From Phycisphaeraceae bacterium (GTDB lineage Bacteria > Planctomycetota > Phycisphaerae > Phycisphaerales > UBA1924), in the NCBI GenBank assembly GCA_019636625.1, contig JAHBXE010000001.1:558001-622000 (forward strand): 64,000 bases of DNA, given 5' to 3'. The notes below the pieces were generated by a model. The model worked only from the letters and a program-made list of their open reading frames with translations, was not told the DNA's origin and ran no database searches. The translations under genes were made by a program, and so were the position numbers. Positions 1-8,819 of the stretch are shown here, one piece after another; positions within the stretch are counted from its first letter, which is position 1; the number at the start of each line of letters is the position of its first letter.

Positions 1-780
1 GCCACCGGCGCGATCGCCCGCACCGTGGCGAACATCAAGAGCGGCGGAAAGACGCCCATCGCCGGGGTCCTGCACGCGCTGTTCATCGTGGTCTTCATGC
101 TCGGGCTGGCCCCCCTCGCCAAGCACATCCCCCTCGCCACGCTCGCCGCCATCCTCCTCGTCGTCGCATGGAACATCTCCGAGATCGACCACTTCCGCGC
201 CCTGCTCCGCGCCCCGCGCACCGATGTCCTCGTCCTCCTCACCACATTCGGCCTCACCGTCTTCACCGACCTGACCAAGGGCGTCGGCGTCGGCATGGTC
301 CTGGCCTCGCTGCTCTTCATGAAGCGCATGGCCGATGTGTCCAACATCGCCGGCATCCGCGAAGAGATCGAGCAGGGCCAGGAAACCGAGGCCCCCGATC
401 CCAAGGACCCCGGCGCTGTCGACCGCCGCCGCATCCCCCCGGGCGTCGAGGTCTACGAGATCAACGGCCCCTTCTTCTTCGGCGTCGCCGACCGCCTGAA
501 GGACACGCTCAACCAGTTCGAACGCCCGCCCAAGGTCTTCATCCTCCGCATGCGCTACGTCCCCCACATCGATGCGACCGGACTCCACGCCCTCGACGAG
601 TTCCACATCAAGTGCAAGCGCCAAGGCACCCGCCTCCTCCTCGGCGGCGTCCATGCCCAACCCCTCTTCGAGTTCACGCGGGTCGGCTTCGACCAGCGGC
701 TGGGCCTGGAGAACATCTTTGAAAACCTCGAGGATGCGATCGCCAAAGCGCGTCAGATCGTTTCACCCGCCGGGGCATAA
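1..780 (+). CDS. SulP family anion transporter, C-terminal part (5' end outside window)
   Basis: The frame is open from base 1, so this is the last 259 residues of a longer protein. The GTG at 25 is an internal codon, because the residues around it (GAIARTVANIKSGGKTP) form one continuous conserved SulP membrane motif. Hydrophobic segments cover roughly residues 28-60 and 75-105. A cytoplasmic STAS domain follows from about residue 150 to the end, with the typical HIDATGLHAL loop. SulP proteins move sulfate, bicarbonate or related anions across the inner membrane, and the STAS domain is regulatory. The substrate cannot be told from this part. The next gene, glmS, starts 132 bp downstream and looks separately expressed. 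Confidence 0.93.
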   Translation, partial: ATGAIARTVANIKSGGKTPIAGVLHALFIVVFMLGLAPLAKHIPLATLAAILLVVAWNISEIDHFRALLRAPRTDVLVLLTTFGLTVFTDLTKGVGVGMVLASLLFMKRMADVSNIAGIREEIEQGQETEAPDPKDPGAVDRRRIPPGVEVYEINGPFFFGVADRLKDTLNQFERPPKVFILRMRYVPHIDATGLHALDEFHIKCKRQGTRLLLGGVHAQPLFEFTRVGFDQRLGLENIFENLEDAIAKARQIVSPAGA

Positions 781-912
781 GCCGCCGAATCCGATAACCC
801 CAGTTGCTCAACGATCCCGCCCGACTCGGCCGACGTATGAACCGGGACCGGCCCGCATCGTTCGGTCCAGGTTCGCCCGCGTACCATCCCCCGGTTCGGA
901 GGATCATGCCCC

Positions 913-2766
913 ATGTGCGGAATTGTCGCCTACATCGGTACCAAGCCCGCACAGCCCATCATCCTCGAAGGTCTCAAACGCCTCGAATACCGCGGCTACG
1001 ACTCCGCCGGGATCGCCGTCCTCTCTGTTCCCAGCGGCTCCAAGACCGGTCAAGTCAAGGTGGTCAAGAAGGCCGGCCGCATCGCCAACCTCGAAGCCGA
1101 ACTCAAGAACGTCGCGCCCGCCGGCCTCCCCGGCACCCTGGGCATGGCCCACACCCGCTGGGCCACCCACGGCGGTGTCACCGACCTGAACGCCCACCCG
1201 CACCGTGACGACAAGGCCGGCATCTGCGTCATCCACAACGGCATCATCGAAAACTACGCCGCCCTCAAAACGTACCTCCAGGAAAAGGGCCACCGCTTCA
1301 TCTCCGAGACCGACACCGAAGTCCTCACCATGCTCATCGGTGAGTTGTACGAAGGGGACCTCGAAGCCGCCGTCCAGGCCGCGCTCCGCGAAGTCACCGG
1401 CGCCTACGCCATCTGCGTCATGTGCGAGAACGAGCCCGACACCCTCGTCGTCGCCCGCAAAGGCGCGCCCCTGATGGTCGGCATCGGCGCCGGCGAATAC
1501 ATCGTCGCCTCCGACGCCTCCGCCATCATCGCCCACACCACCCAGGCCTTCCCCCTCGACGATTACAACGTCGTCAAGATCACGCGCCAGGGCTTCCGCA
1601 CCTCAACAACAAGCAACATCGCCGTAAACCCCAAGGTCATGCAACTCGAGCTCGACCTCGAGGAGATCGAGCTCGGCACCTACGAACACTTCATGCAGAA
1701 GGAGATCTTTGAGCAACCTCAAAGTCTCCGCAACACGTTCCGTGGCCGGCTTCAGAAGGACGACGGCAAAGTCGTCCTCGGCGGCGTCTCGAACTTCGCC
1801 AAGGAACTCGTCCGTGCCAAGCGAGTCATTCTCACCGGCCAGGGCACCGCTCTCCACGCCGCCATGATCGGCGAGTACATGCTCGAGGACCTCGCCAAGG
1901 TCCCCGCCGTCGCCGAGTACGCCTCCGAGTTCCGCTACCGCAACCCGATCATCGAGGACCAGACTGTCGTCGTCGCCGTCAGCCAGTCCGGCGAAACCGC
2001 CGACACCCTCGCCGCACTCACCGAAGCCAAGGAACGCGGCGCGCTCTCTCTCGGCGTGGTCAATGTCGTCGGCTCCTCCATCGCTCGCGAAACGGACGCC
2101 GGTGTCTACCTTCGCGTCGGCCCCGAGATCGGCGTCGCCTCCACCAAGGCCTTCACCGGCCAGGTCGCCGTCCTCGCCATGCTCACGCTCTTCATGGCCC
2201 GCCGGCGCCACATGTCCACCGACGCCTGCACCCGCCTCATCGAGGACCTCGAATCCATCCCCGGCAAGATCGAGCGCATCCTCGAGCAGGACGCCGCCAT
2301 CAAGAAAGTCGCCGAACGCTACTGCGAGCGCGAAAACTGGCTCTTCCTCGGGCGCGGCTACAACTATCCCACCGCCCTCGAAGGCGCCCTGAAGCTCAAG
2401 GAAATCAGCTACATCCACGCCGAGGGAATGCCCGCCGCCGAAATGAAGCACGGCCCCATCGCCCTCATCAACGACGGCATGCCCGCCGTCTTCATCGCCA
2501 ACCGCGGCCGCCAGTACGACAAGGTCATGTCCAACATCGCCGAAGTCCGCGCCCGCGGCGGCCACGTCATCGCCATCGCCACCGAAGGCGACAAGGAAAT
2601 CAAGAAGGCCGCCGAGGACGTCATCTTCATCCCCGACATCGCCGAGCAGCTCTCCCCCATGCTCACCGTCATCCCCATGCAGTTGATCGCCTACCACGCC
2701 GCCGTCCTCCGCGGCCACGACGTCGACAAGCCGCGGAACCTCGCCAAGAGCGTGACGGTGGAGTGA
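913..2766 (+). CDS. glmS: Glutamine--fructose-6-phosphate aminotransferase (isomerizing)
   Basis: Makes glucosamine-6-phosphate from fructose-6-phosphate and glutamine, the first step toward UDP-GlcNAc. It begins MCGIVAYIG, so Cys2 becomes the N-terminal nucleophile after Met removal; this fixes the start. An N-terminal glutamine amidotransferase domain covers about residues 1-220. Two SIS sugar-isomerase domains follow at about 290-430 and 460-600, with the SQSGETADT phosphate loop, and the conserved tail ends KSVTVE. At 617 residues it is slightly above the usual 600-610. A GGAGG lies about 10 nt before the start. I see no glmS ribozyme in the 132-bp leader. The stop overlaps the start of the next small ORF. 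Confidence 0.97.
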   Translation: MCGIVAYIGTKPAQPIILEGLKRLEYRGYDSAGIAVLSVPSGSKTGQVKVVKKAGRIANLEAELKNVAPAGLPGTLGMAHTRWATHGGVTDLNAHPHRDDKAGICVIHNGIIENYAALKTYLQEKGHRFISETDTEVLTMLIGELYEGDLEAAVQAALREVTGAYAICVMCENEPDTLVVARKGAPLMVGIGAGEYIVASDASAIIAHTTQAFPLDDYNVVKITRQGFRTSTTSNIAVNPKVMQLELDLEEIELGTYEHFMQKEIFEQPQSLRNTFRGRLQKDDGKVVLGGVSNFAKELVRAKRVILTGQGTALHAAMIGEYMLEDLAKVPAVAEYASEFRYRNPIIEDQTVVVAVSQSGETADTLAALTEAKERGALSLGVVNVVGSSIARETDAGVYLRVGPEIGVASTKAFTGQVAVLAMLTLFMARRRHMSTDACTRLIEDLESIPGKIERILEQDAAIKKVAERYCERENWLFLGRGYNYPTALEGALKLKEISYIHAEGMPAAEMKHGPIALINDGMPAVFIANRGRQYDKVMSNIAEVRARGGHVIAIATEGDKEIKKAAEDVIFIPDIAEQLSPMLTVIPMQLIAYHAAVLRGHDVDKPRNLAKSVTVE

Positions 2767-3026
2767 TGCATGGTGCCCCGGGCGCGGCGGGCTCGGTTGG
2801 CTACCGGATGGCGACAGGGCTTATCTTCGGAATCGTGGCGACACTGGCGCCCGTGATGGTCCGAGTGATCTGGCCGCGAGAAGACCCATACAAAGGCGAG
2901 GAGGCCCGGCTTTCGTCCGTATCGGGAATCGTGGTGCTTGGTGTGTTCGGCTCATTCCTCGCCGTTCCTGGTGGGGCGTTGACTCCGCACGCTCTTCGAC
3001 GGTCCTGGCTTTCGTCGACTTCATGA
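2766..3026 (+). CDS. Small putative membrane protein (hypothetical)
   Basis: An 86-residue frame starts at an ATG whose A is the last base of the glmS stop codon, suggesting translational coupling. Two hydrophobic stretches (about residues 15-35, LIFGIVATLAPVM, and about 50-70, GIVVLGVFGSFLA) could span the membrane, with a charged loop between them. I do not recognise a family. No ribosome binding site of its own is visible, and the C-terminal 15 residues look non-conserved. It may be a small membrane protein or a chance open frame between glmS and the next promoter. Confidence 0.35.
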   Translation: MHGAPGAAGSVGYRMATGLIFGIVATLAPVMVRVIWPREDPYKGEEARLSSVSGIVVLGVFGSFLAVPGGALTPHALRRSWLSSTS

Positions 3027-3039
3027 CGTGTCGATCGAG

Positions 3040-3045
3040 TACAAT
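3040..3045 (+). promoter_or_regulatory. -10-like hexamer TACAAT before the small antitoxin-like gene
   Basis: TACAAT ends 6 nt before the ATG at 3052. With a normal 6-8 nt gap to the start site, transcription would begin at or within a base or two of the ATG. No good -35 is seen at 16-18 bp. Confidence 0.4.
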
Positions 3046-3051
3046 CGGACC

Positions 3052-3273
3052 ATGTCCACCGACTTCGACATCCAACGCATCGAACTGATGGATGACGCGA
3101 GCGTCGAGGCGATGAAGCGGCTAGGCGGTCCCGGCAGGCTTCAGATGCTCAATGACCTGACGATGGCCGGGCGTTTGCTGATGGCGGCGCGCGTCAAAGA
3201 GCAGAATCCGACCTGGTCGAGTGAGCAGGTCGCCGCGGAAGTCGCGCGGAGACTGCGTGATGCAGCCGCTTGA
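3052..3273 (+). CDS. Small putative antitoxin paired with a nucleotidyltransferase
   Basis: A 73-residue, mostly helical, charged protein beginning MSTDFDIQRIELMDDASVE. It contains the segment GGPGRLQMLNDLTMAGRLLM and ends ARRLRDAAA. The ATG at 3052 is chosen over an upstream GTG at 3028 because of the TACAAT just before it. It overlaps the following nucleotidyltransferase gene by 14 bp. Small proteins of this look that overlap a minimal nucleotidyltransferase resemble the Rv0078B-type antitoxins of mycobacterial MenA/MenT pairs. The resemblance is from memory and moderate, so antitoxin is an inference from context. Confidence 0.55.
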   Translation: MSTDFDIQRIELMDDASVEAMKRLGGPGRLQMLNDLTMAGRLLMAARVKEQNPTWSSEQVAAEVARRLRDAAA

Positions 3274-3826
3274 CTTGGTTCGGCTCATCGCTGACCTGTG
3301 CTCGCGAATGAAACTTGCCTACTTCGTGACGGGCTCATTCGCGAGCTCGTACTTCGGCCGCTACAGGACGACGGAAGACATCGATGTTGTCATTGAACTG
3401 CCGTCCTGGCAAGTTCGCGAGTTCTGTGAAGCTTTCCCTCAACCCGATTGGTACGTAAGCCCGGAAGCCGCCATGGACGCCGCCCGTGGACCCGGAACCT
3501 TCAACGTTATCCACGCGCCAAGCGCCCTCAAGATTGATGTCATCGTATTTGACGGGTCCCCATTCAACGAGAGCCGGCTTGCCCGTGCTCGAACCGTGCA
3601 GTTGCCGGGAGGCGGCACGGCTCAGTTTTCTTCACCCGAGGATGTCATTCTCTCGAAGCTCGTGTTCTTCCGAATGGGGGGATCCGAGAAGCACCCAACA
3701 GACATCGCTGGCATCTTCCAAATCTCCGGGCAGGAACTTGACCTCGTCTACATTGAGCACTGGTCCCTGATGCTCGGAGTAAAGGACCAATGGACCCTGA
3801 TCAAGCGGCGCCTCGGCCTCCCCTGA
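3260..3826 (+). CDS. Minimal nucleotidyltransferase, putative MenT/AbiEii-type toxin
   Basis: A 188-residue protein with a DNA polymerase-beta-type nucleotidyltransferase core. It has FVTGSFASSYFGRYRTTEDI (G-S ... D-I-D) at about residues 22-45, a third acidic strand ALKIDVIVFDG near residue 90, and a conserved SPEDVILSKL helix near 130. This layout matches AbiEii/MenT and DUF6036 proteins, some of which modify tRNA acceptor ends as toxins. The ATG at 3260 lies inside the upstream small gene, an overlap typical of toxin-antitoxin operons. The upstream GTG at 3221 is less likely. Base composition is clearly lower in GC than the neighbours, consistent with transfer. The toxin role is inferred; the fold is well supported. 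Confidence 0.72.
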   Translation: MQPLDLVRLIADLCSRMKLAYFVTGSFASSYFGRYRTTEDIDVVIELPSWQVREFCEAFPQPDWYVSPEAAMDAARGPGTFNVIHAPSALKIDVIVFDGSPFNESRLARARTVQLPGGGTAQFSSPEDVILSKLVFFRMGGSEKHPTDIAGIFQISGQELDLVYIEHWSLMLGVKDQWTLIKRRLGLP

Positions 3827-3855
3827 TTGATTCTGCCCGTACCGCAACCTCCCGT

Positions 3856-4830
3856 TTACTCCCCCGGAATGTAACTGATCGTCCCCTCCCAAGGGCTGCT
3901 CGCCGTCGCGTACAGCTTCTTCGGAATCCGCCCCGCCAGGTAGCTCTGCCGCCCCGCGATCGTCGCGTGCCGCATCGCGTGCGCCATCAGCACCGGGTCC
4001 TTCGCGTGCGCAATGGCGGTATTGAGCAGCACCCCATCCGCCCCCAGCTCCATCGCAATCGAAACATCGCTCGCCGCCCCAACCCCCGCATCCACAATCA
4101 CGGGATAGGCCGTGACGGCGTGACGAAGCGACGAATTGACGCAGTCAGAACCCGCGATCTCCTCCGTCAACATCTTCACTTCGTCACCGCGTCGCTTCGT
4201 CACTGCGTCACTTGCCTTCAGGCCTTCCAGGCACAACACGACATTGTTCCGATTCAGAACCCCCTGCCCGCTCCCGATCGGGCTCCCCGCCGGCATCACG
4301 CACGCCGCCCCGGCCTCCTTGATACGCACCGCCGAGATCGGGTCATCGCTCGTATACGCCAGCACCTGAAACCCATCCTTCACCAGTTCCCGCGTCGCCT
4401 CGAGCGTCCCCACAGGGTCGGGCAGCAGCGTCTTCCTGTCCCCCAGGACCTCCAGCTTCACCCAGCTCGCCCCCGAGTTCCCAAGTTGCTCCAGAATGTC
4501 CCGCCCCAGCCGCGCCACCCGCACCGCATCCTCCGCCGAAAAACACCCCGCCGTGTTCGGCAGAATCGTGTACCGACCCAGATCAAGCTGATCCAGCAGG
4601 CTCTCCCCCTTCTCATTGACCAGCCGCTCCCGCCGCACCGCGACCGTCACCACCTCCGCCCCGCTCGCCGCCAGCGCCTCCCGCATCACGCCATAGTCGC
4701 GGTACTTCCCCGTCCCGACGATCAGCCTCGACCGAAACGTCCGCCCTGCCAGCACGAACGAATCACCCCGCATCGGTCCAGCAACATCCCCATCGCCCCC
4801 CTGCCCCCCGCAACCACCTGCCATGGCCAT
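3856..4830 (-). CDS. thiG: Thiazole synthase with an in-frame insertion
   Basis: ThiG builds the thiazole phosphate of thiamine from deoxyxylulose-5-phosphate, dehydroglycine and ThiS thiocarboxylate. Family marks are [10 protein letters not shown], the Schiff-base lysine in WVKLEVLGD, the phosphate loop [12 protein letters not shown], and PVIVDAGVG followed by [14 protein letters not shown]. At 324 residues it is about 60 longer than usual. Roughly 20 extra residues are at the N-terminus. Another 37-38 are inserted after the [13 protein letters not shown] helix and before AYPVIVDAG, exactly where the palindromic array at 4112-4211 lies. The frame is intact. The start at 4830 is 2 nt past the thiS stop; ATGs at 4824 and 4773 are alternatives. 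It forms an operon with thiS. Confidence 0.9.
   Translation of the reverse strand: MAMAGGCGGQGGDGDVAGPMRGDSFVLAGRTFRSRLIVGTGKYRDYGVMREALAASGAEVVTVAVRRERLVNEKGESLLDQLDLGRYTILPNTAGCFSAEDAVRVARLGRDILEQLGNSGASWVKLEVLGDRKTLLPDPVGTLEATRELVKDGFQVLAYTSDDPISAVRIKEAGAACVMPAGSPIGSGQGVLNRNNVVLCLEGLKASDAVTKRRGDEVKMLTEEIAGSDCVNSSLRHAVTAYPVIVDAGVGAASDVSIAMELGADGVLLNTAIAHAKDPVLMAHAMRHATIAGRQSYLAGRIPKKLYATASSPWEGTISYIPGE
4112..4211 (-). repeat. Palindromic array of 8-bp units inserted inside thiG
   Basis: On the coding strand, five degenerate copies of an 8-mer close to GTGACGAA occupy 4211-4172. After a 28-bp spacer (4171-4144), four copies of the complementary unit TTCGTCAC occupy 4143-4112. The outer 22 bp of the two arms (4112-4133 and 4190-4211) match at 20 of 22 positions as an inverted repeat. 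The unit is not a multiple of three, yet the total insert keeps the thiG frame and adds about 37-38 residues. It would fold into a long mRNA hairpin. I see no second copy in the window. Confidence 0.85.
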
Positions 4831-4832
4831 GC

Positions 4833-5045
4833 TCAGCCTCCTCCAACCAGCGTCACCAGTTCCACCGAATCCCCATCTTGCAGAATCCTCCCCTCTCTCT
4901 CGCCGCGGCGAACCAGCTCCCGATTCACCTCCGCCGCGCACGCCGCCTTGCCCAGTCCCAACTGCTCGATCAAGGCCTGCAACGACGTCCGGGCGGGCAC
5001 TTCCCGTGCTTCTCCATTGACCATAATCTTCACGGTCTCGGTCAT
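4833..5045 (-). CDS. thiS: Sulfur carrier protein ThiS
   Basis: A 70-residue ubiquitin-fold protein beginning [16 protein letters not shown] and ending VTLVGGG. The terminal Gly-Gly is adenylated and turned into the thiocarboxylate that donates sulfur to ThiG. The length matches the family (65-70). The ATG at 5045 is the only good start. The stop is 2 nt before thiG, so the two are co-translated. A 69-bp gap separates it from a divergent lipoprotein gene; it is too short for a TPP riboswitch and none is seen. Confidence 0.92.
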   Translation of the reverse strand: MTETVKIMVNGEAREVPARTSLQALIEQLGLGKAACAAEVNRELVRRGEREGRILQDGDSVELVTLVGGG

Positions 5046-5114
5046 GGTCCGATGGTAGGTCGAGGTAACGGGCACCCCGTCCGGACGTACAACCCTGCCG
5101 CGGAGGTCTCTGCA

Positions 5115-6071
5115 ATGACGATCCGGAACTGGCTTGCAACGGTGCTGCTGATGGGGCTGGTCTTGGTTCCCGGCTGTCGGCGCGGCTACGACCAATCCAC
5201 CCCAGAAGCCGTCCTCCAAAGCGCCAAACAAATGGTCGAAAAGGGCGACGCCGACCTCCTTCCCCGCCTCATCTACGCGGACTCCGCCCGCATGCGTCAA
5301 CTTCTCGACGAACTCGGCGTCGTCCTCGGCTCCCTTCAGGAACTCGGCAAGGCCGTCCAGAAGGCATACCCCGAAGAGATTGAGTCCCTCCGAATCGAAG
5401 CTGAGAACTCGGCCAAGCAAGGCGACGCCTCAGGATTCATCGCCCGCCTCGCCGGCCAGGCCTCCCAGCAGATGTCCGCCGGCCGCCAGCAGCTCCCCTT
5501 CGGCCCCGCAAACCGCGCGGGACGAAACTCGGCCGCTGGTTCAACAAGAGCCGCCGGCGGTGCAGGTGGCAGCGGGGCAGCGGGCGCGGGAGGGGCAGAC
5601 CCCGACGCCATGCGCAAGATGTTCGACAACGCCATGAAGGAACTCTTCGCGGACCCCTACGGCTGGATCGCCGCCAACGAAGGCCGCCTCACCGCACAGC
5701 AACTCGCCGACGACCGCGCCGCCATCCTCTGGGACGGCAAGCCCGTCCTCGGCATCGGCCTCACGATGCAGAAGGCCGACGACGACAAGTGGTACATCGT
5801 CCTCCCCCTCAACGCCCCCGGAATCGGTCAGATCATGCCCAAGTCCGACGAGTCCTGGGAGATCATGGGATCCCTCATGGCCGTCATGGACAACATGCTC
5901 CGCGACCTCACATCTGACGTAAAGCGCGGCAAGGCACGCAAGCTCGACGAGCTCGCCACCCTCGCCGGTGAGAAGGCCTTCATACCCGCTGTCATGGTCT
6001 TCTTCGCCTACAGCAAGGCCATCGAAGCGGAGCGCAAAGCCGCCCGCGAAGTCGCCAAGCCGCCCGCGTAA
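5115..6071 (+). CDS. Putative lipoprotein of unknown function
   Basis: A 318-residue protein with a lipoprotein signal: [14 protein letters not shown] then LVLVPGC, where the Cys at residue 21 would be lipidated. The mature part has an alpha-helical region (residues 30-120, [20 protein letters not shown]), a Gly/Ala/Ser-rich linker near residues 130-160, and a C-terminal domain with [18 protein letters not shown]. It is exported to the periplasm or outer membrane face. I do not recognise a family; the N-terminal region recalls stress-type proteins counting accumulated damage only in being helical. The ATG at 5115 is chosen because it gives the intact signal peptide; the open frame continues upstream without meaning. 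Confidence 0.8.
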   Translation: MTIRNWLATVLLMGLVLVPGCRRGYDQSTPEAVLQSAKQMVEKGDADLLPRLIYADSARMRQLLDELGVVLGSLQELGKAVQKAYPEEIESLRIEAENSAKQGDASGFIARLAGQASQQMSAGRQQLPFGPANRAGRNSAAGSTRAAGGAGGSGAAGAGGADPDAMRKMFDNAMKELFADPYGWIAANEGRLTAQQLADDRAAILWDGKPVLGIGLTMQKADDDKWYIVLPLNAPGIGQIMPKSDESWEIMGSLMAVMDNMLRDLTSDVKRGKARKLDELATLAGEKAFIPAVMVFFAYSKAIEAERKAAREVAKPPA

Positions 6072-6087
6072 GCCCACACGCGTCCTC

Positions 6088-6093
6088 TACCAT
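6088..6093 (+). promoter_or_regulatory. -10-like hexamer TACCAT before the methyltransferase
   Basis: TACCAT ends 5 nt before the ATG at 6099, only 16 bp after the previous gene's stop. The transcript would start at or near the A of the start codon. Confidence 0.4.
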
Positions 6094-6098
6094 CAGCC

Positions 6099-6920
6099 AT
6101 GCTCGACCGCTTCGCCTGCTACGAGCTCTGCGTGCAGAGCCCGCGGCACATCACCGCCTTCCTCCGGGCTCTCCACGGCCAGCACCCGACAGTCCTCCGC
6201 GAAGACTTCGCCGGCACCGCCGCCATCAGCCGCCAATGGTGCCTCGAAGCCGCCCGGGCAGGCGAATCCGCCCGGGCCATCGCCGTGGAGCTCGACGCGG
6301 AAACCTCCCGCCGCGCGGCCGAGTTGATGGCCGAATCCAATCTCGGCGCCAGCCTCAAGCTCATTCAAGGCAACTGCCTGGCGCTGCCATGCAACGGTCA
6401 ACAGTCCGACGCCGCCGACGTCGTCTTCGTCGGCAACTTCTCCATCGGTTACATCCACGACCGACAAGCCCTGGTCCAGTACCTCACGCACTCGCTCAAT
6501 CGCCTCCGACGCGGCAACGCCGGCTTCGGTGGCGGCATCTTCGCCTGCGACACCTACGGCGGAGCCGGCGCCTTCCGCCTCGGCGGCATCGAAAGAAAGC
6601 ACCCCGGCCGCCGCGGCGAAGTCATCCGCTACTCCTGGCTCCACGAGCACGCCGATCCCCGAACCTCCACGGTCCGCAACTCCATTTCCTTCCGGGTCGA
6701 GATCAACGGCGAAATCGCCCAGGAATGGCCCCGGGCCTTCGTCTACGAATGGCGCCTCTGGTCCATCGCCGAACTCCGCGAGGCCATGGCCGAGGTCGGC
6801 TTCAGCGACATCAACGTCTTCAAGGATGTGAACGTCGCCCCCGGAGAGACACCCCGTCCCGTTGATAATCCCGCCGAACTTGGCGACGACTGGATCGTGA
6901 TCGTGGCCGGCCGGGCCTGA
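6099..6920 (+). CDS. Class I SAM-dependent methyltransferase
   Basis: A 273-residue Rossmann-fold methyltransferase. Motif I is LREDFAGTAAISRQW at about residue 33, followed by an acidic AIAVELDAETSRRA (motif II) and VVFVGNFSIGYIHDR (motif IV region). The substrate is not evident. Proteins with the LREDFxGTA motif are found as stand-alone enzymes of unknown target in several phyla. A TACCAT hexamer sits 5 nt upstream and no Shine-Dalgarno is visible. glnS starts 18 bp downstream with its own -10-like sequence, so the pair need not be one operon. Confidence 0.82.
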   Translation: MLDRFACYELCVQSPRHITAFLRALHGQHPTVLREDFAGTAAISRQWCLEAARAGESARAIAVELDAETSRRAAELMAESNLGASLKLIQGNCLALPCNGQQSDAADVVFVGNFSIGYIHDRQALVQYLTHSLNRLRRGNAGFGGGIFACDTYGGAGAFRLGGIERKHPGRRGEVIRYSWLHEHADPRTSTVRNSISFRVEINGEIAQEWPRAFVYEWRLWSIAELREAMAEVGFSDINVFKDVNVAPGETPRPVDNPAELGDDWIVIVAGRA

Positions 6921-6924
6921 TCCC

Positions 6925-6930
6925 TACGAT
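6925..6930 (+). promoter_or_regulatory. -10-like hexamer TACGAT before glnS
   Basis: TACGAT ends 8 nt before the glnS ATG at 6939. This would give a leader of zero to two bases. Confidence 0.4.
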
Positions 6931-6938
6931 TGCCCCCC

Positions 6939-8675
6939 ATGGCCGATCACGACAGCACAACCCGTCCTCTGAACTTCATCGAGCAGATCGTCGAAGCCGA
7001 CAACGCCTCGGGCAAGTGGGGGGGACGTGTCCACACCCGCTTCCCTCCCGAGCCCAACGGCTACCTCCACATCGGCCACGCCAAGAGCATCTGCCTCAAC
7101 TACGGCCTTGCCAAGAACTACGGCGGCAAGTTCAACCTACGCTTCGACGACACGAACCCAGCCAAGGAAGAACAGGAATACGTCGACGCGATCAAGGAGG
7201 ATGTGCTCTGGCTCGGCGCCGACTTCCGCCCCAACTCCCCGCACGGCGGCGGCCTCTTTCTCGCGTCCGACTACTTCGAGCAGATGTACTCCTTCGCCCT
7301 GGAGTTGATCCGCAAGGGCAAGGCCTACGTCTGCGACCTGTCCGCCGAGGAAGTCGCGGCTCGCCGCGGCAAGCCCGGCATCCCCGCCACCAGCCCCTTC
7401 CGCGACCGTCCCACCGAAGAAAGCCTCCGCCTCATCGCCGAGATGAAGGACGGCAGGCACCCCAACGGCTCTAAGTCCGTCCGCGCCCGCATCGACCTCG
7501 CCTCCCCCAACTTCAACCTCCGCGACCCGGTGATGTACCGGATCCTCCACGAATCCCACCACAACACCGGAACCAAGTGGTGCATCTACCCGATGTACGA
7601 CTGGGCCCACGGTTTCGAAGATTCCCTCGAGGGCATCACGCACTCCATCTGCACGCTCGAGTTCGAGGACCACCGCCCCCTCTACGACTGGTTCATCAAC
7701 GCCGTCAACGAAGGCCGCACGCCCGACGGCTCCGGTCCATACGGGAAAATCATCCACCACGCCCAGCAGATCGAGTTCGCCAAGTTCCGCCCGACGTACA
7801 CCGTCCTCTCCAAACGCAACCTCCTCAAGATGGTCACCGACGGCGTCGTCAAGGGCTGGGACGACCCCCGCATGCCCACGATCCGCGGCATGCGCCGCCG
7901 CGGCTACACCCCCGAGTCCATCCGCACCCTGATGGAAGAAGTCGGCGTCACCAAGGTCGAGAGCTTCATCGACATCGGCCGACTGGAAAACGCCATCCGC
8001 AACGACCTGAACAAGAAGGCCCCTCGCCGCATGGCGGTCCTCCGCCCGCTCAAGGTTGTGATCGAGAACTACCCGGACAATCAAGTCGAACACTTCGACG
8101 CGCAGAACAACCCCGAAGACCCCGCCGCTGGCACGCGCAAAGTCCCCTTCTCCAAGGTGCTGTACATCGAGCGTGACGACTTCATGGAGAACCCGCCCAA
8201 GAAGTTCTTCCGCCTCGCTCCCGGAACCGAAGTCCGCTTCCGCTGGGCGTACTTCCTCAAGTGCACCGGGGTCGTGAAGAACGACGCCGGCGAAGTGGTC
8301 GAGGTCCGCTGCACCTACGACCCGGCCACCAAGGGCGGCGACGCCCCCGACGGCCGCAAGGTCAAGGGCACCATCCATTGGGTCTCCGCCGCGCACGCGA
8401 TCGATGCCGAAGTCCGCCTCTTCGACCGCCTCTTCACCGCCGAGGAGCCCGGCAAGCGCACCGGCAACTACATGGACGACCTCAACCCGAATTCCCTCGA
8501 AGTCGTTCACGCCAAGCTCGAACCATCACTCGCCGGTTCACCGGGCGGTGCGTCCTACCAGTTCGAACGCATGGGGTACTTCCACGTCGATCAGGACTCC
8601 ACCCCCGCGCACCTCGTGTTCAATCGAACCGTGACGCTCAAGGACACTTGGGCCAAGGTCGCCTCTCAGGGGTAA
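6939..8675 (+). CDS. glnS: Glutamine--tRNA ligase
   Basis: Charges tRNA-Gln directly with glutamine in the cytoplasm. The class I HIGH motif is in [17 protein letters not shown] near residue 40, and the KMSKS equivalent is VLSKRNLL near residue 290. The anticodon-binding beta-barrel domains follow to the end ([19 protein letters not shown]). The 578-residue length is normal for GlnRS (about 555 in E. coli). The ATG at 6939 gives [15 protein letters not shown]; an in-frame TTG 9 nt upstream is less likely. A direct GlnRS implies the indirect Glu-tRNA-Gln amidotransferase route may be unnecessary for glutamine here. Confidence 0.96.
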   Translation: MADHDSTTRPLNFIEQIVEADNASGKWGGRVHTRFPPEPNGYLHIGHAKSICLNYGLAKNYGGKFNLRFDDTNPAKEEQEYVDAIKEDVLWLGADFRPNSPHGGGLFLASDYFEQMYSFALELIRKGKAYVCDLSAEEVAARRGKPGIPATSPFRDRPTEESLRLIAEMKDGRHPNGSKSVRARIDLASPNFNLRDPVMYRILHESHHNTGTKWCIYPMYDWAHGFEDSLEGITHSICTLEFEDHRPLYDWFINAVNEGRTPDGSGPYGKIIHHAQQIEFAKFRPTYTVLSKRNLLKMVTDGVVKGWDDPRMPTIRGMRRRGYTPESIRTLMEEVGVTKVESFIDIGRLENAIRNDLNKKAPRRMAVLRPLKVVIENYPDNQVEHFDAQNNPEDPAAGTRKVPFSKVLYIERDDFMENPPKKFFRLAPGTEVRFRWAYFLKCTGVVKNDAGEVVEVRCTYDPATKGGDAPDGRKVKGTIHWVSAAHAIDAEVRLFDRLFTAEEPGKRTGNYMDDLNPNSLEVVHAKLEPSLAGSPGGASYQFERMGYFHVDQDSTPAHLVFNRTVTLKDTWAKVASQG

Positions 8676-8819
8676 CACGCGGCTCAAACCGAGCCTTCCA
8701 TCAGGTCTGCACGCCGCGGCACCGAGCAAGGGGCGGGGAAAGTTCGGGTAGCAAGGAGCTCGCCGGCGGTCGCGCCTTCTCGCCGCATGGAAAGAAAGCG
8801 TGTATTCTGCCGCCCCCAT

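Noticed and set aside
781-912. glmS ribozyme in the leader of glmS
   Set aside because: The 132-bp leader lacks the ribozyme core elements; only a GGAGG near the start is seen.
4172-4211. CRISPR repeat in thiG
   Set aside because: The units are contiguous 8-mers without spacers and in both orientations; no cas gene is present.
5046-5114. TPP riboswitch for thiSG
   Set aside because: The gap to the divergent lipoprotein gene is 69 bp, too short, and no conserved pairing elements are seen.
7137-8510. Long minus-strand open frame opposite glnS
   Set aside because: Mirror of the third-position GC bias of glnS; no domain in the translation.
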